Shown piece by piece: positions 41,786-50,939 of a DNA stretch of 64,000 nucleotides. This stretch comes from a virus. The translations under genes and the position numbers were made by a program. The notes under the pieces were generated by a model that saw only the letters and a list, made by a program, of their open reading frames with translations, did no database searches and was not told where the DNA came from. Location of the stretch: the IMG/VR virus record IMGVR_UViG_3300036766_000194, positions 235,876 through 299,875 of that record. One strand, given 5' to 3'. How positions within the stretch are numbered: position 1 is the stretch's first letter; each line of letters opens with the position of its first letter.

Positions 41786-44286
41786 TATAGAGATTCACCT
41801 GTTTCTGTAAGGGTCGGAATGTTTTTTAGTGCTAAGGCATCCTGTACAGATGTCTTAGAAGCGCTAGGAGACCCACTTAAAAATACGGATATTTTTGCCT
41901 TTTCAGAAGAATCAGTCTTTTGTATAAGTTGGGTATCTAACTTTTGAATATTGTCAGGTTGAGGTTTCTGGGTCAGTGAATTTTCGTAAGAAAGTTCTAT
42001 TATGGTTTTATTGTTAGGGCTTGCAGACCCACTCTTGATGCTATTCAAAGTGTTTGTGAGATCGGAAGCCGCTGTAGAACCTGAAGAACTAGGAGTTTCT
42101 AGACCCGCAAATAAGAAAACATCGGTACCTTTAATAATTTGAGAACTTTCATTATCTTCTGCCGAAGCGATTATGTACCCTTCTTGGGTAAATTCCCAGA
42201 GTGCTGTCTTTAAATCCGTGTATCGTCCCCAAGGAAAGGGAGCCACGACTTCATACCCTTTACCATCAGTAAACGGCAGGGTTCCAGGGTCTTGAAGAGC
42301 GTGGTAGTAACTAGAATCAACAATTCTAGGATTGGAAAACACCTTATCAGAGTCTTCCTGTATATTCCAATTAGACGTCTTGGTATCTGGGTGAGGTGAC
42401 ATATGAAGACCCAAAGCCGACTGCCTATAGTTTATGACTTTTATATCATCATCAGAAGTAGTATCTTTGGCATCTTTTGTTATTGAACTTGCCTGTCCTA
42501 TTAACGAACCATCAACATTTTGTACTCTACTAGTAGCTAGTGTAGTGTTGGGTGCTGCTTCTTTTGGGGTTAAAAAGGTAGTCCATTTATGTACTAGATT
42601 GGGTTGAGTGGTGTATACTATTCTCTCATTATTCGTTCCCTCTTTGTTTTCTGTACTACGAGGAAACATAGGACGTTTACGGAGAGTATCCATGGTAATT
42701 GTCATGGTAGCTTCTCCACCTATTTGATAGTTCAGAGAAATATTGTTGATGTAACCATACATGTCTTTATGAGGTATGAAACATGGAAATCCTAGTCTTA
42801 TCTCTGGGCGCATAGGAATAGTAACAGCGTAAGTCCTGTATCCCCTATTAGCACGAGTAAGATCCATAACTGCGTGAGCAAAAATTGCTTCGTGATCACT
42901 ATCTTGTAACCAGTGACGTTGTTGCATTGGAGATTCTCTAAGTCCAAATTGAGCTAATTTTGGTAAATCAACATACTCCGCAGAAGCCAACAGAGAACTA
43001 TTTGTATCTACTTGAAACTTTACACTAAGAGTTCCTTGCAGAACTACACGAGTCGCTCTTACCGCCGCTTGATCTTCTGTTTCATGTTCACTTCTAATTT
43101 CTGATAAATTTATGATAAAAGGGTTGTTGTGAGTGTTTATATCTGTGCTAGGAGTAGAAGCAAACTTTTTGGAAGCATTACTACTCTCACTTCCCAGATT
43201 AGTGACATCCAAATTATACATAGGTGGTTTTATTATAATCTGACCATCAATGTCCTGGTATCCTTCAAATAAAATTGTGCTAACTACAGAACGAAGACGA
43301 TCTAAACGATTAACGAAATTTCCGTTAACAAGTTGAATCGCAGCCACCGACATTTCTGGCGTGTATTTACGGATGGCATCATAGTTAACATTAGAAATAG
43401 AATCCGATTCAGTCTGCACTCCTTGACGCATGTTTCTTACAGCCTGAAGATTCCTAGCTTGAGTTCCTTTAAGTCCAGGTTTAGTCGTGGCGTTTATTGC
43501 TATTATGGTATCATTGACTTCTTTTTCTGTAAGCCCATATATATGAACGTCTTGACCCAAGCTCTGGGATATAGCTTGCCATCTTGCTATGTATCCCTCT
43601 TTTATGGCATCAAAATAGGGGCTATTGGTTTCTTGAGTGTATGTTCCTCCCGAACCTCCCGCTGTACTCGCTCCTGCTACGGTGTCTGTTTGAAATCCAT
43701 CAGTATAGATAGAAGTCAAGAACACTGCTGCTGCTTGTTGATAAGGATTTAGGTTAGAATGTGTTGTAGTTAATGGAGTAGTTGCCATTATTGAATTTGT
43801 TTGAATAGTAGGATGGAGTTCTATCTGCATCTTCTCTAAGAACTGTAAAACTCCCATACATTGTACAGAAATTTCTAGAGACTTTCCATCATCCTGATGA
43901 CTTATATGGGATACAAGACCTTTAAATACTCTACGATACAAAGTATTACCATTGTTGGCTAGGTAGTATCCCTTAGCATAAACCTGTACTTCCATCATAG
44001 ACTTAATTAGATTTGTTCCACCCGGCACTTGATACAGATATTTGAGATGGTTGGGGACTGAAATGGAAACAGTAGCTCCAGGAACCCAGTTATCTACAGC
44101 GTAAGAAGAATTGAACCCCGTAACATGGTCATTGAAGTTCACTAGAGATACTGGATCATTTTCTGAGGTAGCTAAGAAGGGATTTATTAGATAAGGAAGA
44201 CCGTTAAAATACACAACAATATCTGGGGATGTTTTAACAATCTCACGTTCTTGAGCAGACTGCGATACATTTCGTATCATTCCCAT
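41785..44286 (-). CDS. Baseplate hub protein, gp27/gpD-like (833 aa)
   Basis: The gene directly precedes the spike gene (one-base overlap), the usual hub-spike pair. The N-terminal 450 residues contain FNSSYAVDNWVPGATVSISV, TLYRRVFKGLVSHISHQ and ISVQCMGVLQFLEKMQI, like the first beta-barrel of gp27/gpD hub proteins. Residues about 470-545 include RTYAVTIPMRPEIRLGFPCF and EATMTITMDTLRKRP, matching the second barrel. The C-terminal 250 residues are Ser/Thr/Asp-rich and disordered-looking. The trimer should join the tail tube to the spike. The C-terminal tail is unassigned. Confidence 0.7.
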   Translation of the reverse strand: MGMIRNVSQSAQEREIVKTSPDIVVYFNGLPYLINPFLATSENDPVSLVNFNDHVTGFNSSYAVDNWVPGATVSISVPNHLKYLYQVPGGTNLIKSMMEVQVYAKGYYLANNGNTLYRRVFKGLVSHISHQDDGKSLEISVQCMGVLQFLEKMQIELHPTIQTNSIMATTPLTTTHSNLNPYQQAAAVFLTSIYTDGFQTDTVAGASTAGGSGGTYTQETNSPYFDAIKEGYIARWQAISQSLGQDVHIYGLTEKEVNDTIIAINATTKPGLKGTQARNLQAVRNMRQGVQTESDSISNVNYDAIRKYTPEMSVAAIQLVNGNFVNRLDRLRSVVSTILFEGYQDIDGQIIIKPPMYNLDVTNLGSESSNASKKFASTPSTDINTHNNPFIINLSEIRSEHETEDQAAVRATRVVLQGTLSVKFQVDTNSSLLASAEYVDLPKLAQFGLRESPMQQRHWLQDSDHEAIFAHAVMDLTRANRGYRTYAVTIPMRPEIRLGFPCFIPHKDMYGYINNISLNYQIGGEATMTITMDTLRKRPMFPRSTENKEGTNNERIVYTTQPNLVHKWTTFLTPKEAAPNTTLATSRVQNVDGSLIGQASSITKDAKDTTSDDDIKVINYRQSALGLHMSPHPDTKTSNWNIQEDSDKVFSNPRIVDSSYYHALQDPGTLPFTDGKGYEVVAPFPWGRYTDLKTALWEFTQEGYIIASAEDNESSQIIKGTDVFLFAGLETPSSSGSTAASDLTNTLNSIKSGSASPNNKTIIELSYENSLTQKPQPDNIQKLDTQLIQKTDSSEKAKISVFLSGSPSASKTSVQDALALKNIPTLTETGESL

Positions 44287-45344
44287 TACACACCCACCGA
44301 ACCACTTAGGATTGCTGCCGGAGCAGCTGAAGTAGATGTTCCAGAAGTCAAACTAGTATTGGATGTAGAACTCTGTTCACTAGCTACCGCAGGAGGGACA
44401 GGAACAAGAGAAACAGAAGGTGTTCTTGGAGTAAGTGGCAAGTTATCTGTGTTTGACAATTTAGCCGCTTCGGCAGCAGCTGCCGCAGGAGGGACAGGAA
44501 CAAGAGAAACAGAAGGTGTTCTTGGAGTAAGTGGCAAGTTATCTGTGTTTGACAATTTAGCCGCTTCGGCAGCAGCTGCCGCTAACCGACCGTACACACT
44601 GTAAGAATGCCCGCGTTGAACATTGTTTTCTATGTTGTTCCAGTAGGGAGACGTTTTACGGAAACGTTCTTTCCAAGCGGTAAACTCTATAGAAAATCTA
44701 GCAAGGAAGGGATTCTCTGCGTCCTGACTAACCTGTAAACTATCAAAGCAACCATACCAAATAAAATCCCCTACTGTTAACTCTACATCATTATGCATCT
44801 TTATACGACGCCGGGTAGCACTAGCTGCTAATGGACCTTCTCCTAATTCTTCTCCTTCAAACCAATAACCATTGTTTTCAAAAACTATCTGTAACTGAGC
44901 TAGATTGCGGTAAGATTTAGAATATTCAGCATATTGATCGGTCACTCCCCCTGAAAAATACTGCCCCGCTGTGGAACCATTCATAGAAATCCTAACTAAA
45001 TCTTCTCCCCACAAACCGAATTGCCAACCTCCACGAGTAAGAGTCTGAGAATCTAGAGTGGAATGAGATATGTTTACTGTCTTAGGATTTATAAGAAATC
45101 GGTAAACTAAAGGTTGTGTAGAATCTGCTTCTCCAGAAGTTGTTAATCCTCGGTTAAGAATCCGTATTGTGACATAGTCTACAACAGTGCCTACAGCTGC
45201 CTCTATGTTAAATCCAGAAGTGTCCTTTCCAGATATTGGAGAGGGAATAATTCTCTTTTCTCCTCGTATAGGAAGTGGTACCACAGAAGTATTAACTCCG
45301 GGATTCTTTACCTGTAAGTCACTTATGTTGTTCTGATCGCTCAT
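44286..45344 (-). CDS. Tail hub-region structural protein with C-terminal repeat tail (352 aa)
   Basis: The main domain (residues 1-240) contains YRFLINPKTVNISHSTLDSQ and FDSLQVSQDAENPFLARFSI. The second of these has a counterpart in the next gene (KSLSWSMDADNPFRWTFSFV), so the two share a domain. Such proteins lie between tape measure and hub genes in large phages, comparable to T4 gp53/gp48-like or LysM-bearing tail proteins. The C-terminus is an Ala/Pro-rich tail encoded by an exact 96-bp tandem repeat and a Ser/Thr stretch. The repeat unit contains KLSNTDNLPLTPRTPSVSLV. A tube-end or wedge-attachment role is inferred. Confidence 0.6.
   Translation of the reverse strand: MSDQNNISDLQVKNPGVNTSVVPLPIRGEKRIIPSPISGKDTSGFNIEAAVGTVVDYVTIRILNRGLTTSGEADSTQPLVYRFLINPKTVNISHSTLDSQTLTRGGWQFGLWGEDLVRISMNGSTAGQYFSGGVTDQYAEYSKSYRNLAQLQIVFENNGYWFEGEELGEGPLAASATRRRIKMHNDVELTVGDFIWYGCFDSLQVSQDAENPFLARFSIEFTAWKERFRKTSPYWNNIENNVQRGHSYSVYGRLAAAAAEAAKLSNTDNLPLTPRTPSVSLVPVPPAAAAAEAAKLSNTDNLPLTPRTPSVSLVPVPPAVASEQSSTSNTSLTSGTSTSAAPAAILSGSVGV
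44391..44582. repeat. Exact tandem repeat, 2 x 96 bp, inside a tail gene
   Basis: Copies 44391-44486 and 44487-44582 are identical by eye. Each encodes 32 residues of an Ala-rich helix followed by a Pro-rich linker (about AAAAAEAAKLSNTDNLPLTP and onward). The perfect identity suggests very recent duplication or ongoing gain and loss. Because the unit is in frame, the copy number changes only the linker length. Confidence 0.95.
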
Positions 45345-45345
45345 G

Positions 45346-46284
45346 TTAACCCACTATCTGAGGATAGTAAAGCAGTGTTAAGGTACGTTCCACCTGAAAA
45401 ACAAAAGAAAATGTCCAACGAAAGGGGTTATCTGCATCCATGGACCAGGATAGTGATTTAAAAAATCCCAGGTAACTAGAAGAACGGAAGTTCATAACCA
45501 CATATCCTCTAGTGTAAACGTCATTATTTCTAGCCTTCATTTCATATGTGTTTATCCCCGATTTAGAAGAAAAAGTACTCTCATAGTTTGAACTAGCAGG
45601 TGTGGAAGCCTGATCCGGAGCAGTGTCGGTGACACCTGAAGGGTGATACCAAGTGACTCCGTTGTTCTTGAATAGAGATAAGAACTCCACAAACGCATCT
45701 TGAGCTGCTATGCGAAGATCGTCAGGACCAACACTTACTGCGTCGGTTTGAACCAGAACAGATGCTGGGGTACTAGAATTAGGATAGATAGCTGCTGCAA
45801 TAACTTCTTTTACACTATCATCAGCATTCGCTATGTTTAAGAAATTGGTTATTCCATACTGGTTCATGAACAAACCTGTGGAACATTCACCACTTAGCAT
45901 GTCAGCGTTCATACCCCAAAAAGTTAAGTGAACTCCTGTTCGGGAGGGGGCTTTGTTAACGATATGACTAGACTGTACGTGGTAAGACTTCATAGAAGCA
46001 TTTAATTTCACGCTTATTGGTTTATTGTTTTTATCGCTAAGTCTAGCTTGAGTATTTCTATCGGTTATAATCTCAAATGTAACAGGGTACCCCCTTATGT
46101 GAGAAGAAATTTTGTTGTTGTAACTATTTCTAACCCCAGTAATTCCCGATATTTCCTGGGGGTTATTGTACCAGGGAGTTTCATCAAGACCCGGTAACAC
46201 ATGAGTCACCGAGTTCAATTGCGATCCTTTATAAGGAATTACCGAATTATCAAGAACCTCTGGTGAATTTTTGTCTATCGGCAT
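45346..46284 (-). CDS. Tail hub-region structural protein (312 aa)
   Basis: The protein sits between the tape measure gene (one-base overlap) and its partner at 44286 (one-base gap). The C-terminal part FFKSLSWSMDADNPFRWTFS and FVFQVERTL matches a segment of the 44286 protein. The N-terminal half has ISSHIRGYPVTFEIITD and THLTFWGM-like strands, giving a mostly beta structure. Proteins at this locus usually cap the inner tail tube at the baseplate. No peptidoglycan-binding LysM motif is clearly visible. Family unassigned; structural role likely. Confidence 0.55.
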   Translation of the reverse strand: MPIDKNSPEVLDNSVIPYKGSQLNSVTHVLPGLDETPWYNNPQEISGITGVRNSYNNKISSHIRGYPVTFEIITDRNTQARLSDKNNKPISVKLNASMKSYHVQSSHIVNKAPSRTGVHLTFWGMNADMLSGECSTGLFMNQYGITNFLNIANADDSVKEVIAAAIYPNSSTPASVLVQTDAVSVGPDDLRIAAQDAFVEFLSLFKNNGVTWYHPSGVTDTAPDQASTPASSNYESTFSSKSGINTYEMKARNNDVYTRGYVVMNFRSSSYLGFFKSLSWSMDADNPFRWTFSFVFQVERTLTLLYYPQIVG

Positions 46285-49200
46285 TAGGGTTTACTCACAA
46301 CAGAAGGTTTTGCTGGCGTATGACGAACACGAAGAGATTTATTAGGAGGAATGGCAGATGGATCCTGCTGTGAAGTAGTGGCTGGACCATGAACATTTGT
46401 TGTGTTAATGTAGAAAATTTGATTTCCTTCTTTGTCTTTACTCAACGTTCCTGCTACACCTTCAATTCCAGGGGTTTTAAGAATATTTATCATGCTATCT
46501 TTTTTATCCCCAGTTATGGCATATCCGTTTCCTTCTTTTGTCGCTCTTAAGTTTTTTAACATACTTTCTACAGACATTGTATTCTCTAGGATACCCTTCT
46601 TATAGGCTTCTTCAAAATTTTTGTTATCCTTGTAAGCTAGATACTCTTCTACTCTTCTACCTACGTCCCCACCAGAAATATCAATTGCTGACCCCTCTCC
46701 CCACTTAGCCATTTCCTTTTTTTTAGCTGATAGAGGATCAGTAGCAAATTTAACCAGCATATTTATTCCTGAAGCAGTCATTTCTGCGGCGGGAACTAGT
46801 CTTCTAAAAAAAGCGTCCACAAGATTCTTAAGCATGTCCGAGGTGGTACGAGTATTCAATTCTATATTTTCTGCTGCTTTTTGTGCGTCTGTTTTTTCAT
46901 TTGCAGAAGGAAGCATTGAATACATAGTCATCACATTACCAAGACTTTCAGTGTGTTCCGCTATAGCGTCCGTAAGCGCAGTGCTCAGTTTTCCTGGTTG
47001 CTCTTTTTGTGCTTTTTGTATTTCTATCTGTTTTTCTCTCTCTGAAGTTACTTTCTTTAATCCCAATTTTTCAGAAACCATGTCATAGACTTTTGCAGCG
47101 GCAGAATCTCCTAAAGTTCCTTGTCCTACTGCTTGGGCTACTGATTTACCCGCTTCTCCAATACTTCCCACATAAGTTTCTAACCCTTGTTGATCGTTTA
47201 CCCCCAGTTTTTCGGCCATTTTATGAGCTAAAAGACTTCCATATGCTATTGAAGGTTCTCTACGGGCAAGTTGTATAAAAGTTTCTGATTCCTTTAATTC
47301 CCCACTTCCTCTCAGAGCTTCATTTATTTTGTCCAGGGCAGATCCCATAGTCTGGATGGTATCCTGCATATCCGACCCAGTGGCTTGGGTAAATTGAGCA
47401 TATCCTACGGAAGACAGCTTGCCGGACATCCAGTCCGCCATTCCTTTTCTCTTAACAAGTCCCTTTGATAGTTGCTTCATGGGCTGGGATATATCTTGTA
47501 CAACTTTGGGATCCAAACCCTTGTTGAGTACATGTTCTGACATCCAGGCATCAAGTTGTTCAGGATTAATAAGTCCTTCAATTCCACGAGTACTTATTCC
47601 ATGAGTTGTAAGGGCTTTTTCTACGGCCTTCTTCTGAAGTTTCACCGAAAATTCGCGCTCATTCATCATTTCTTTCTTACGTTCAGGACTCATATCTGTC
47701 ATCAAGTAAGCTCTAGTAGGAAGATCTAATTGTTGTTTTACCCCAGTTAAGGACTCAACATAAGTCTTAATATCTTCGGATGAATTAGCGCCTGTTCTTC
47801 CTAATAATTGCATAGCGTTCATAGATTCATTAAAAGATTTATTCAGACGGCCAAACCCCGAAGTAATATCGTCAAGTAAAGATACATACTTTGTAGTGCT
47901 CATCCCAGCTGCCTTAGCAGCTTTATCAACATTTAGGAAAAAGTCTCCTGAAGCGGATATGGATTGGCGATACTGTTGTAAGAGTTTTATGGTGGTTTTA
48001 ACCGTATCAACATCACTAAATCCAGCTACACGACCTGCCCCATAAGCAGTCCTTTGAAATTCTCCGGTTATCCCCTGAGTAAATCCCCCCTTCATCTCTC
48101 CACCCTTAGCAAGATCTGACACACTAAGCCCACTCTCTACCATAGCCTGGGCGATTTTCAAATTTCTTTCGGTTGAAAATGCTCCAATGGATTTAGCCGC
48201 CCCTGCCTCTGTAGGAGTTAAAGCTTCTCTTACTCCAGCAAAAGAACCTCTACCTGCTGAAATAATTCCTCCGGCTCCTAATCCTGCTTCATATTTTTTG
48301 TTTTGTTCTTGAACCTTGTCAAAGGTTTCTCTTATCATTTCTAGAATAGCCAAAGGAATTGCCGCACCTCCAATGGCTTCTCCTACACCCGCTGCTCCTC
48401 CTTCCATAAGTCCCCCGAGTTTAGAACCCAATCCTCCTACACCCGCTGCTCCTCCTTCCATAAGTCCCCCGAGTTTAGAACCCAATCCTCCTACACCCGC
48501 TGCTCCTCCTTCCATAAGTCCCCCGAGTTTAGAACCCAATCCTCCTACAAAACTTCCTCCTCCTGCTTTGACAAAACCCCCAGCTACGCCACCAGTTCCC
48601 CCCGCTGCTCCTCCTTCCATAAGTCCCCCGAGTTTAGAACCCAATCCTCCTACAAAACTTCCTCCTCCTGCTTTGACAAAACCCCCAGCTACGCCACCAG
48701 TTCCCCCCGCTTCTTGTGCAGCCTTTACACGACCTCCTACAAATTTATCTAGAAGTCCTGCAATCCCTCCGCCACCACCCGCTTGGCGTGCCATACCTCC
48801 TGCGGCTTCTCTAGAACTAATTCCCATCGTCTGCATACGTTCCAAAGCAGAAGCTCGGTTACGTCTAAAGGCTTCTTCATTACCTGCTACTCTAGCTTCT
48901 TTTGCTTCACGAATGTAGGCTGCGGCTTGACCATATCTTTTATATTTTTCTCCAATAATAGGGAGTTGGAACCCCGTTCCTGTGGCCTTCAATCCTTCAC
49001 GGATGTTATTTATTGCTCTTTGAGTTTGCCCCAACTTTTTTGTGTTATTCAAAAGGTCCATCATACTACGATTTATGTTTAAAATGCCTCTCTCATAACG
49101 TTCTGCAGTTGTGGGGTCGAGGGCATCTTTTGAAGATTTCCCTAACTTTTTCATCGTACCTGTTAGGTCTGTTATTTCACGGTCTAGCATTCCCACATAT

Positions 49201-49688
49201 TGACTTAAAGCACGCTGAGTAGTGGAAGACATAAATCCACTCTTTGTAATATCCTGAGCCTGCTTTTTCATCTTTTCAAGAGTATTTTTCATACTCTCAA
49301 AGTCTTTAGCACTTTTAGTTTGATAAACGCTGTTTTTCTTGTAGAGATCTAGAAGAATCTTAAAACGATCTTTGACATCGTCCGACTGATTCACTATTTT
49401 CTTTAATTCTGTATCTAAGGTTTCTGCCCCTCTTCCTAACTCTTCTAAAGGTTTTAGAGCTTCTTTTAAAATATCTGCTAATTGACTGGTGCTACCTACA
49501 AGGGAAGCCATCTTGTCGGACATTGAAGACAGTTTGTCGTTTAACTGTTGATATACATGAGGGTCCATTGTAGACCCTGGATTAGCAGGAGTTTGTGAAC
49601 GTGATTCTGAGAAGTCAGCAGTTCCGAATTGCCCCGGATTGCCTTCACCTTCTCCCCCGCCTGGAGGTCCGCCTGGAGGAATACCCAT
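46284..49688 (-). CDS. Tail tape measure protein (1134 aa)
   Basis: The length, position and composition fit a tape measure protein: long helical N-terminal part (LEKMKKQAQDITKSGF, KELKK-type heptads), then a Gly/Ala-rich hydrophobic centre, then a helical C-terminal half. The glycine region (about residues 310-440) is built of repeats of SKLGGLMEGGAAG. By the usual ratio of about 0.15 nm per residue the tail would be near 170 nm. It acts inside the tail tube to set its length and is ejected with DNA. The large Gly/Ala hydrophobic centre could also insert in the inner membrane. It lies just downstream of the two to three probable chaperone genes. Confidence 0.82.
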   Translation of the reverse strand: MGIPPGGPPGGGEGEGNPGQFGTADFSESRSQTPANPGSTMDPHVYQQLNDKLSSMSDKMASLVGSTSQLADILKEALKPLEELGRGAETLDTELKKIVNQSDDVKDRFKILLDLYKKNSVYQTKSAKDFESMKNTLEKMKKQAQDITKSGFMSSTTQRALSQYVGMLDREITDLTGTMKKLGKSSKDALDPTTAERYERGILNINRSMMDLLNNTKKLGQTQRAINNIREGLKATGTGFQLPIIGEKYKRYGQAAAYIREAKEARVAGNEEAFRRNRASALERMQTMGISSREAAGGMARQAGGGGGIAGLLDKFVGGRVKAAQEAGGTGGVAGGFVKAGGGSFVGGLGSKLGGLMEGGAAGGTGGVAGGFVKAGGGSFVGGLGSKLGGLMEGGAAGVGGLGSKLGGLMEGGAAGVGGLGSKLGGLMEGGAAGVGEAIGGAAIPLAILEMIRETFDKVQEQNKKYEAGLGAGGIISAGRGSFAGVREALTPTEAGAAKSIGAFSTERNLKIAQAMVESGLSVSDLAKGGEMKGGFTQGITGEFQRTAYGAGRVAGFSDVDTVKTTIKLLQQYRQSISASGDFFLNVDKAAKAAGMSTTKYVSLLDDITSGFGRLNKSFNESMNAMQLLGRTGANSSEDIKTYVESLTGVKQQLDLPTRAYLMTDMSPERKKEMMNEREFSVKLQKKAVEKALTTHGISTRGIEGLINPEQLDAWMSEHVLNKGLDPKVVQDISQPMKQLSKGLVKRKGMADWMSGKLSSVGYAQFTQATGSDMQDTIQTMGSALDKINEALRGSGELKESETFIQLARREPSIAYGSLLAHKMAEKLGVNDQQGLETYVGSIGEAGKSVAQAVGQGTLGDSAAAKVYDMVSEKLGLKKVTSEREKQIEIQKAQKEQPGKLSTALTDAIAEHTESLGNVMTMYSMLPSANEKTDAQKAAENIELNTRTTSDMLKNLVDAFFRRLVPAAEMTASGINMLVKFATDPLSAKKKEMAKWGEGSAIDISGGDVGRRVEEYLAYKDNKNFEEAYKKGILENTMSVESMLKNLRATKEGNGYAITGDKKDSMINILKTPGIEGVAGTLSKDKEGNQIFYINTTNVHGPATTSQQDPSAIPPNKSLRVRHTPAKPSVVSKP
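48387..48711. repeat. In-frame tandem repeats in the tape measure gene (54 bp and 105 bp units)
   Basis: Three 54-bp units (48387-48440, 48441-48494, 48495-48548) encode 18-residue blocks with SKLGGLMEGGAA. A longer 105-bp unit begins at 48549 and recurs from 48654. The units are almost identical, all in frame. Since tape measure length sets tail length, gain or loss of units could change tail length in steps. It is not a CRISPR array: the repeats are contiguous, with no spacers. Confidence 0.9.
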
Positions 49689-49691
49689 TTA

Positions 49692-50339
49692 TTAACTCTT
49701 TTCGTTTAAATCTTTTTCTACTTGTTTAACTACTTCTTCCCCATCTACCTTGAACAGATTAGTAACTTCTTCTGCTATCACCGCTTTGTTTACCTCTTCA
49801 ATCTCTTTCATAGCCTGGTCAAAAAACCGACGTTCTACATCCGTCATTACAGATGATTCTGGGAACGAGGCAATCAAACGATCTTCAATTTTCTGGCTAT
49901 GAACCATCAATACTTTCCAAAGAATGTTAGTGATTTCTTGACCCCAACCGGAAAGAATATTACGCAGAACAACTTGTATATCTTTCTTTACCGAAGACTT
50001 ATCGGTGGGATCCTTTACCATTCTTTGAGCAGGACTCAAGTCTCTAATCTTTATCCCATCGATATAAGAAAGAGCACGGGATAAAATTTCTATCTTAACT
50101 CTCTGAACCCAAGCATATCCCTTAGAATCTTCAACCGCAAGAAGAGACATCATCTCGTCTTCCGAAGGAATATTACTAATACGAAGAACATGTTCCCTAC
50201 CACTTGCCTTTATAGTAAGAATCTCTTCACAATCTTCTAATCCAAATCCTTTTAGACCAGAAATAATATCATCTATAGATTCAGGAATACCTTGATCCTG
50301 TTTTTCTTGTAGTAGTTCCATGTTATCTCCTTCAATCAT
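49692..50339 (-). CDS. Probable tail assembly protein upstream of tape measure (215 aa)
   Basis: This 215-residue acidic, helical protein is encoded three bases upstream of the tape measure gene, the standard position of tail assembly chaperones (gpG/gpGT) or tail-tube-associated proteins. Segments include RVKIEILSRALSYIDGIKIR and VLRNILSGWGQEITNILWK. There are two in-frame start codons, ATG at 50339 and ATG at 50321, each preceded by the identical GGAGATAAC ribosome-binding site, so two products differing by six residues are possible. No slippery-sequence frameshift is evident. Family unassigned; role inferred from position. Confidence 0.5.
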   Translation of the reverse strand: MIEGDNMELLQEKQDQGIPESIDDIISGLKGFGLEDCEEILTIKASGREHVLRISNIPSEDEMMSLLAVEDSKGYAWVQRVKIEILSRALSYIDGIKIRDLSPAQRMVKDPTDKSSVKKDIQVVLRNILSGWGQEITNILWKVLMVHSQKIEDRLIASFPESSVMTDVERRFFDQAMKEIEEVNKAVIAEEVTNLFKVDGEEVVKQVEKDLNEKS

Positions 50340-50425
50340 GTTATCTCCCTCTTACTGTAACCACGTATATCTGAAGATTAATTCTATTACTCAATCTAAT
50401 CATTAACCTTTTTTCATCTCATCTA

Positions 50426-50433
50426 GTAGAATA
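50426..50433 (+). promoter_or_regulatory. GTAGAATA motif before membrane protein gene
   Basis: The octamer GTAGAATA occurs with TAGAAT ending six bases... specifically AACTAC separates TAGAAT from the ATG at 50439. As at 3643-3650, the gene has no ribosome-binding site, so a leaderless transcript is plausible. No -35 match is visible in the 20 bases upstream. Confidence 0.3.
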
Positions 50434-50438
50434 ACTAC

Positions 50439-50939
50439 ATGAGAGACCAAAACACCTTCAATGAGGAAGAAAGGTTCTACGGTAGGGCCAACGACTTGGT
50501 AGACCGCAACAGCGGAAAGCTAGAAGTTTTGGAGGCTTACGCGGAATATTCTTTTTGGAAGGCTATTTTTGGTAGCTGGCCTGGTGTGTTTATTATAGGT
50601 CTTTCCATGATGGGTTTCTTTGACCCCAAATCTCCCTTTGTACACTTCTTTCATTTCTCTCCCGCAAAAACTATTGTTATCCTTCTATTTTTGATGTTCT
50701 TGTCTATGTTGTCAAAACCTCTCAACATCATAGCTTTTCTACTAGTTTTTACTGGAGCAGGTTTTGGACTCTACCTCGTATCTCCAGCATGGTTTTGGTT
50801 TGTGATTGTAATGGGTATTTTCCTTGTGTTTGCAGTTGTATTGTATTTAATTTTCGATATCCTAAAAATTCCTTCGACTGTAACTGTTGTTGTTGTGGCA
50901 ACTCTTGCCATCTTTGTTATAACTATTTATATTTCTTGA
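50439..50939 (+). CDS. Multi-pass membrane protein (166 aa), holin candidate
   Basis: After a charged N-terminus of about 40 residues, four to five hydrophobic segments follow: about residues 45-60, 72-90, 93-112, 116-140 and 146-165, with few charges between them. The final segment is all Val, Ile, Ala and Thr. A holin is possible, but the gene lies 19 kb from the endolysin candidates and is larger than most holins. An alternative is an exclusion or membrane-remodelling protein. It is one plus-strand gene between minus-strand blocks, ends in TGA, and its 3' end overlaps the convergent gene by 17 bases. Confidence 0.55.
   Translation: MRDQNTFNEEERFYGRANDLVDRNSGKLEVLEAYAEYSFWKAIFGSWPGVFIIGLSMMGFFDPKSPFVHFFHFSPAKTIVILLFLMFLSMLSKPLNIIAFLLVFTGAGFGLYLVSPAWFWFVIVMGIFLVFAVVLYLIFDILKIPSTVTVVVVATLAIFVITIYIS

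Noticed and set aside
48387-48711. Repeat block resembling a CRISPR array.
   Set aside because: Units are contiguous, in frame and lack spacers; they code Gly/Ala repeats of the tape measure protein.
48316-48918. 200-codon plus-strand frame rich in Pro and Ser.
   Set aside because: It is the mirror image of the Gly/Ala repeats of the tape measure gene, with no ribosome-binding site.
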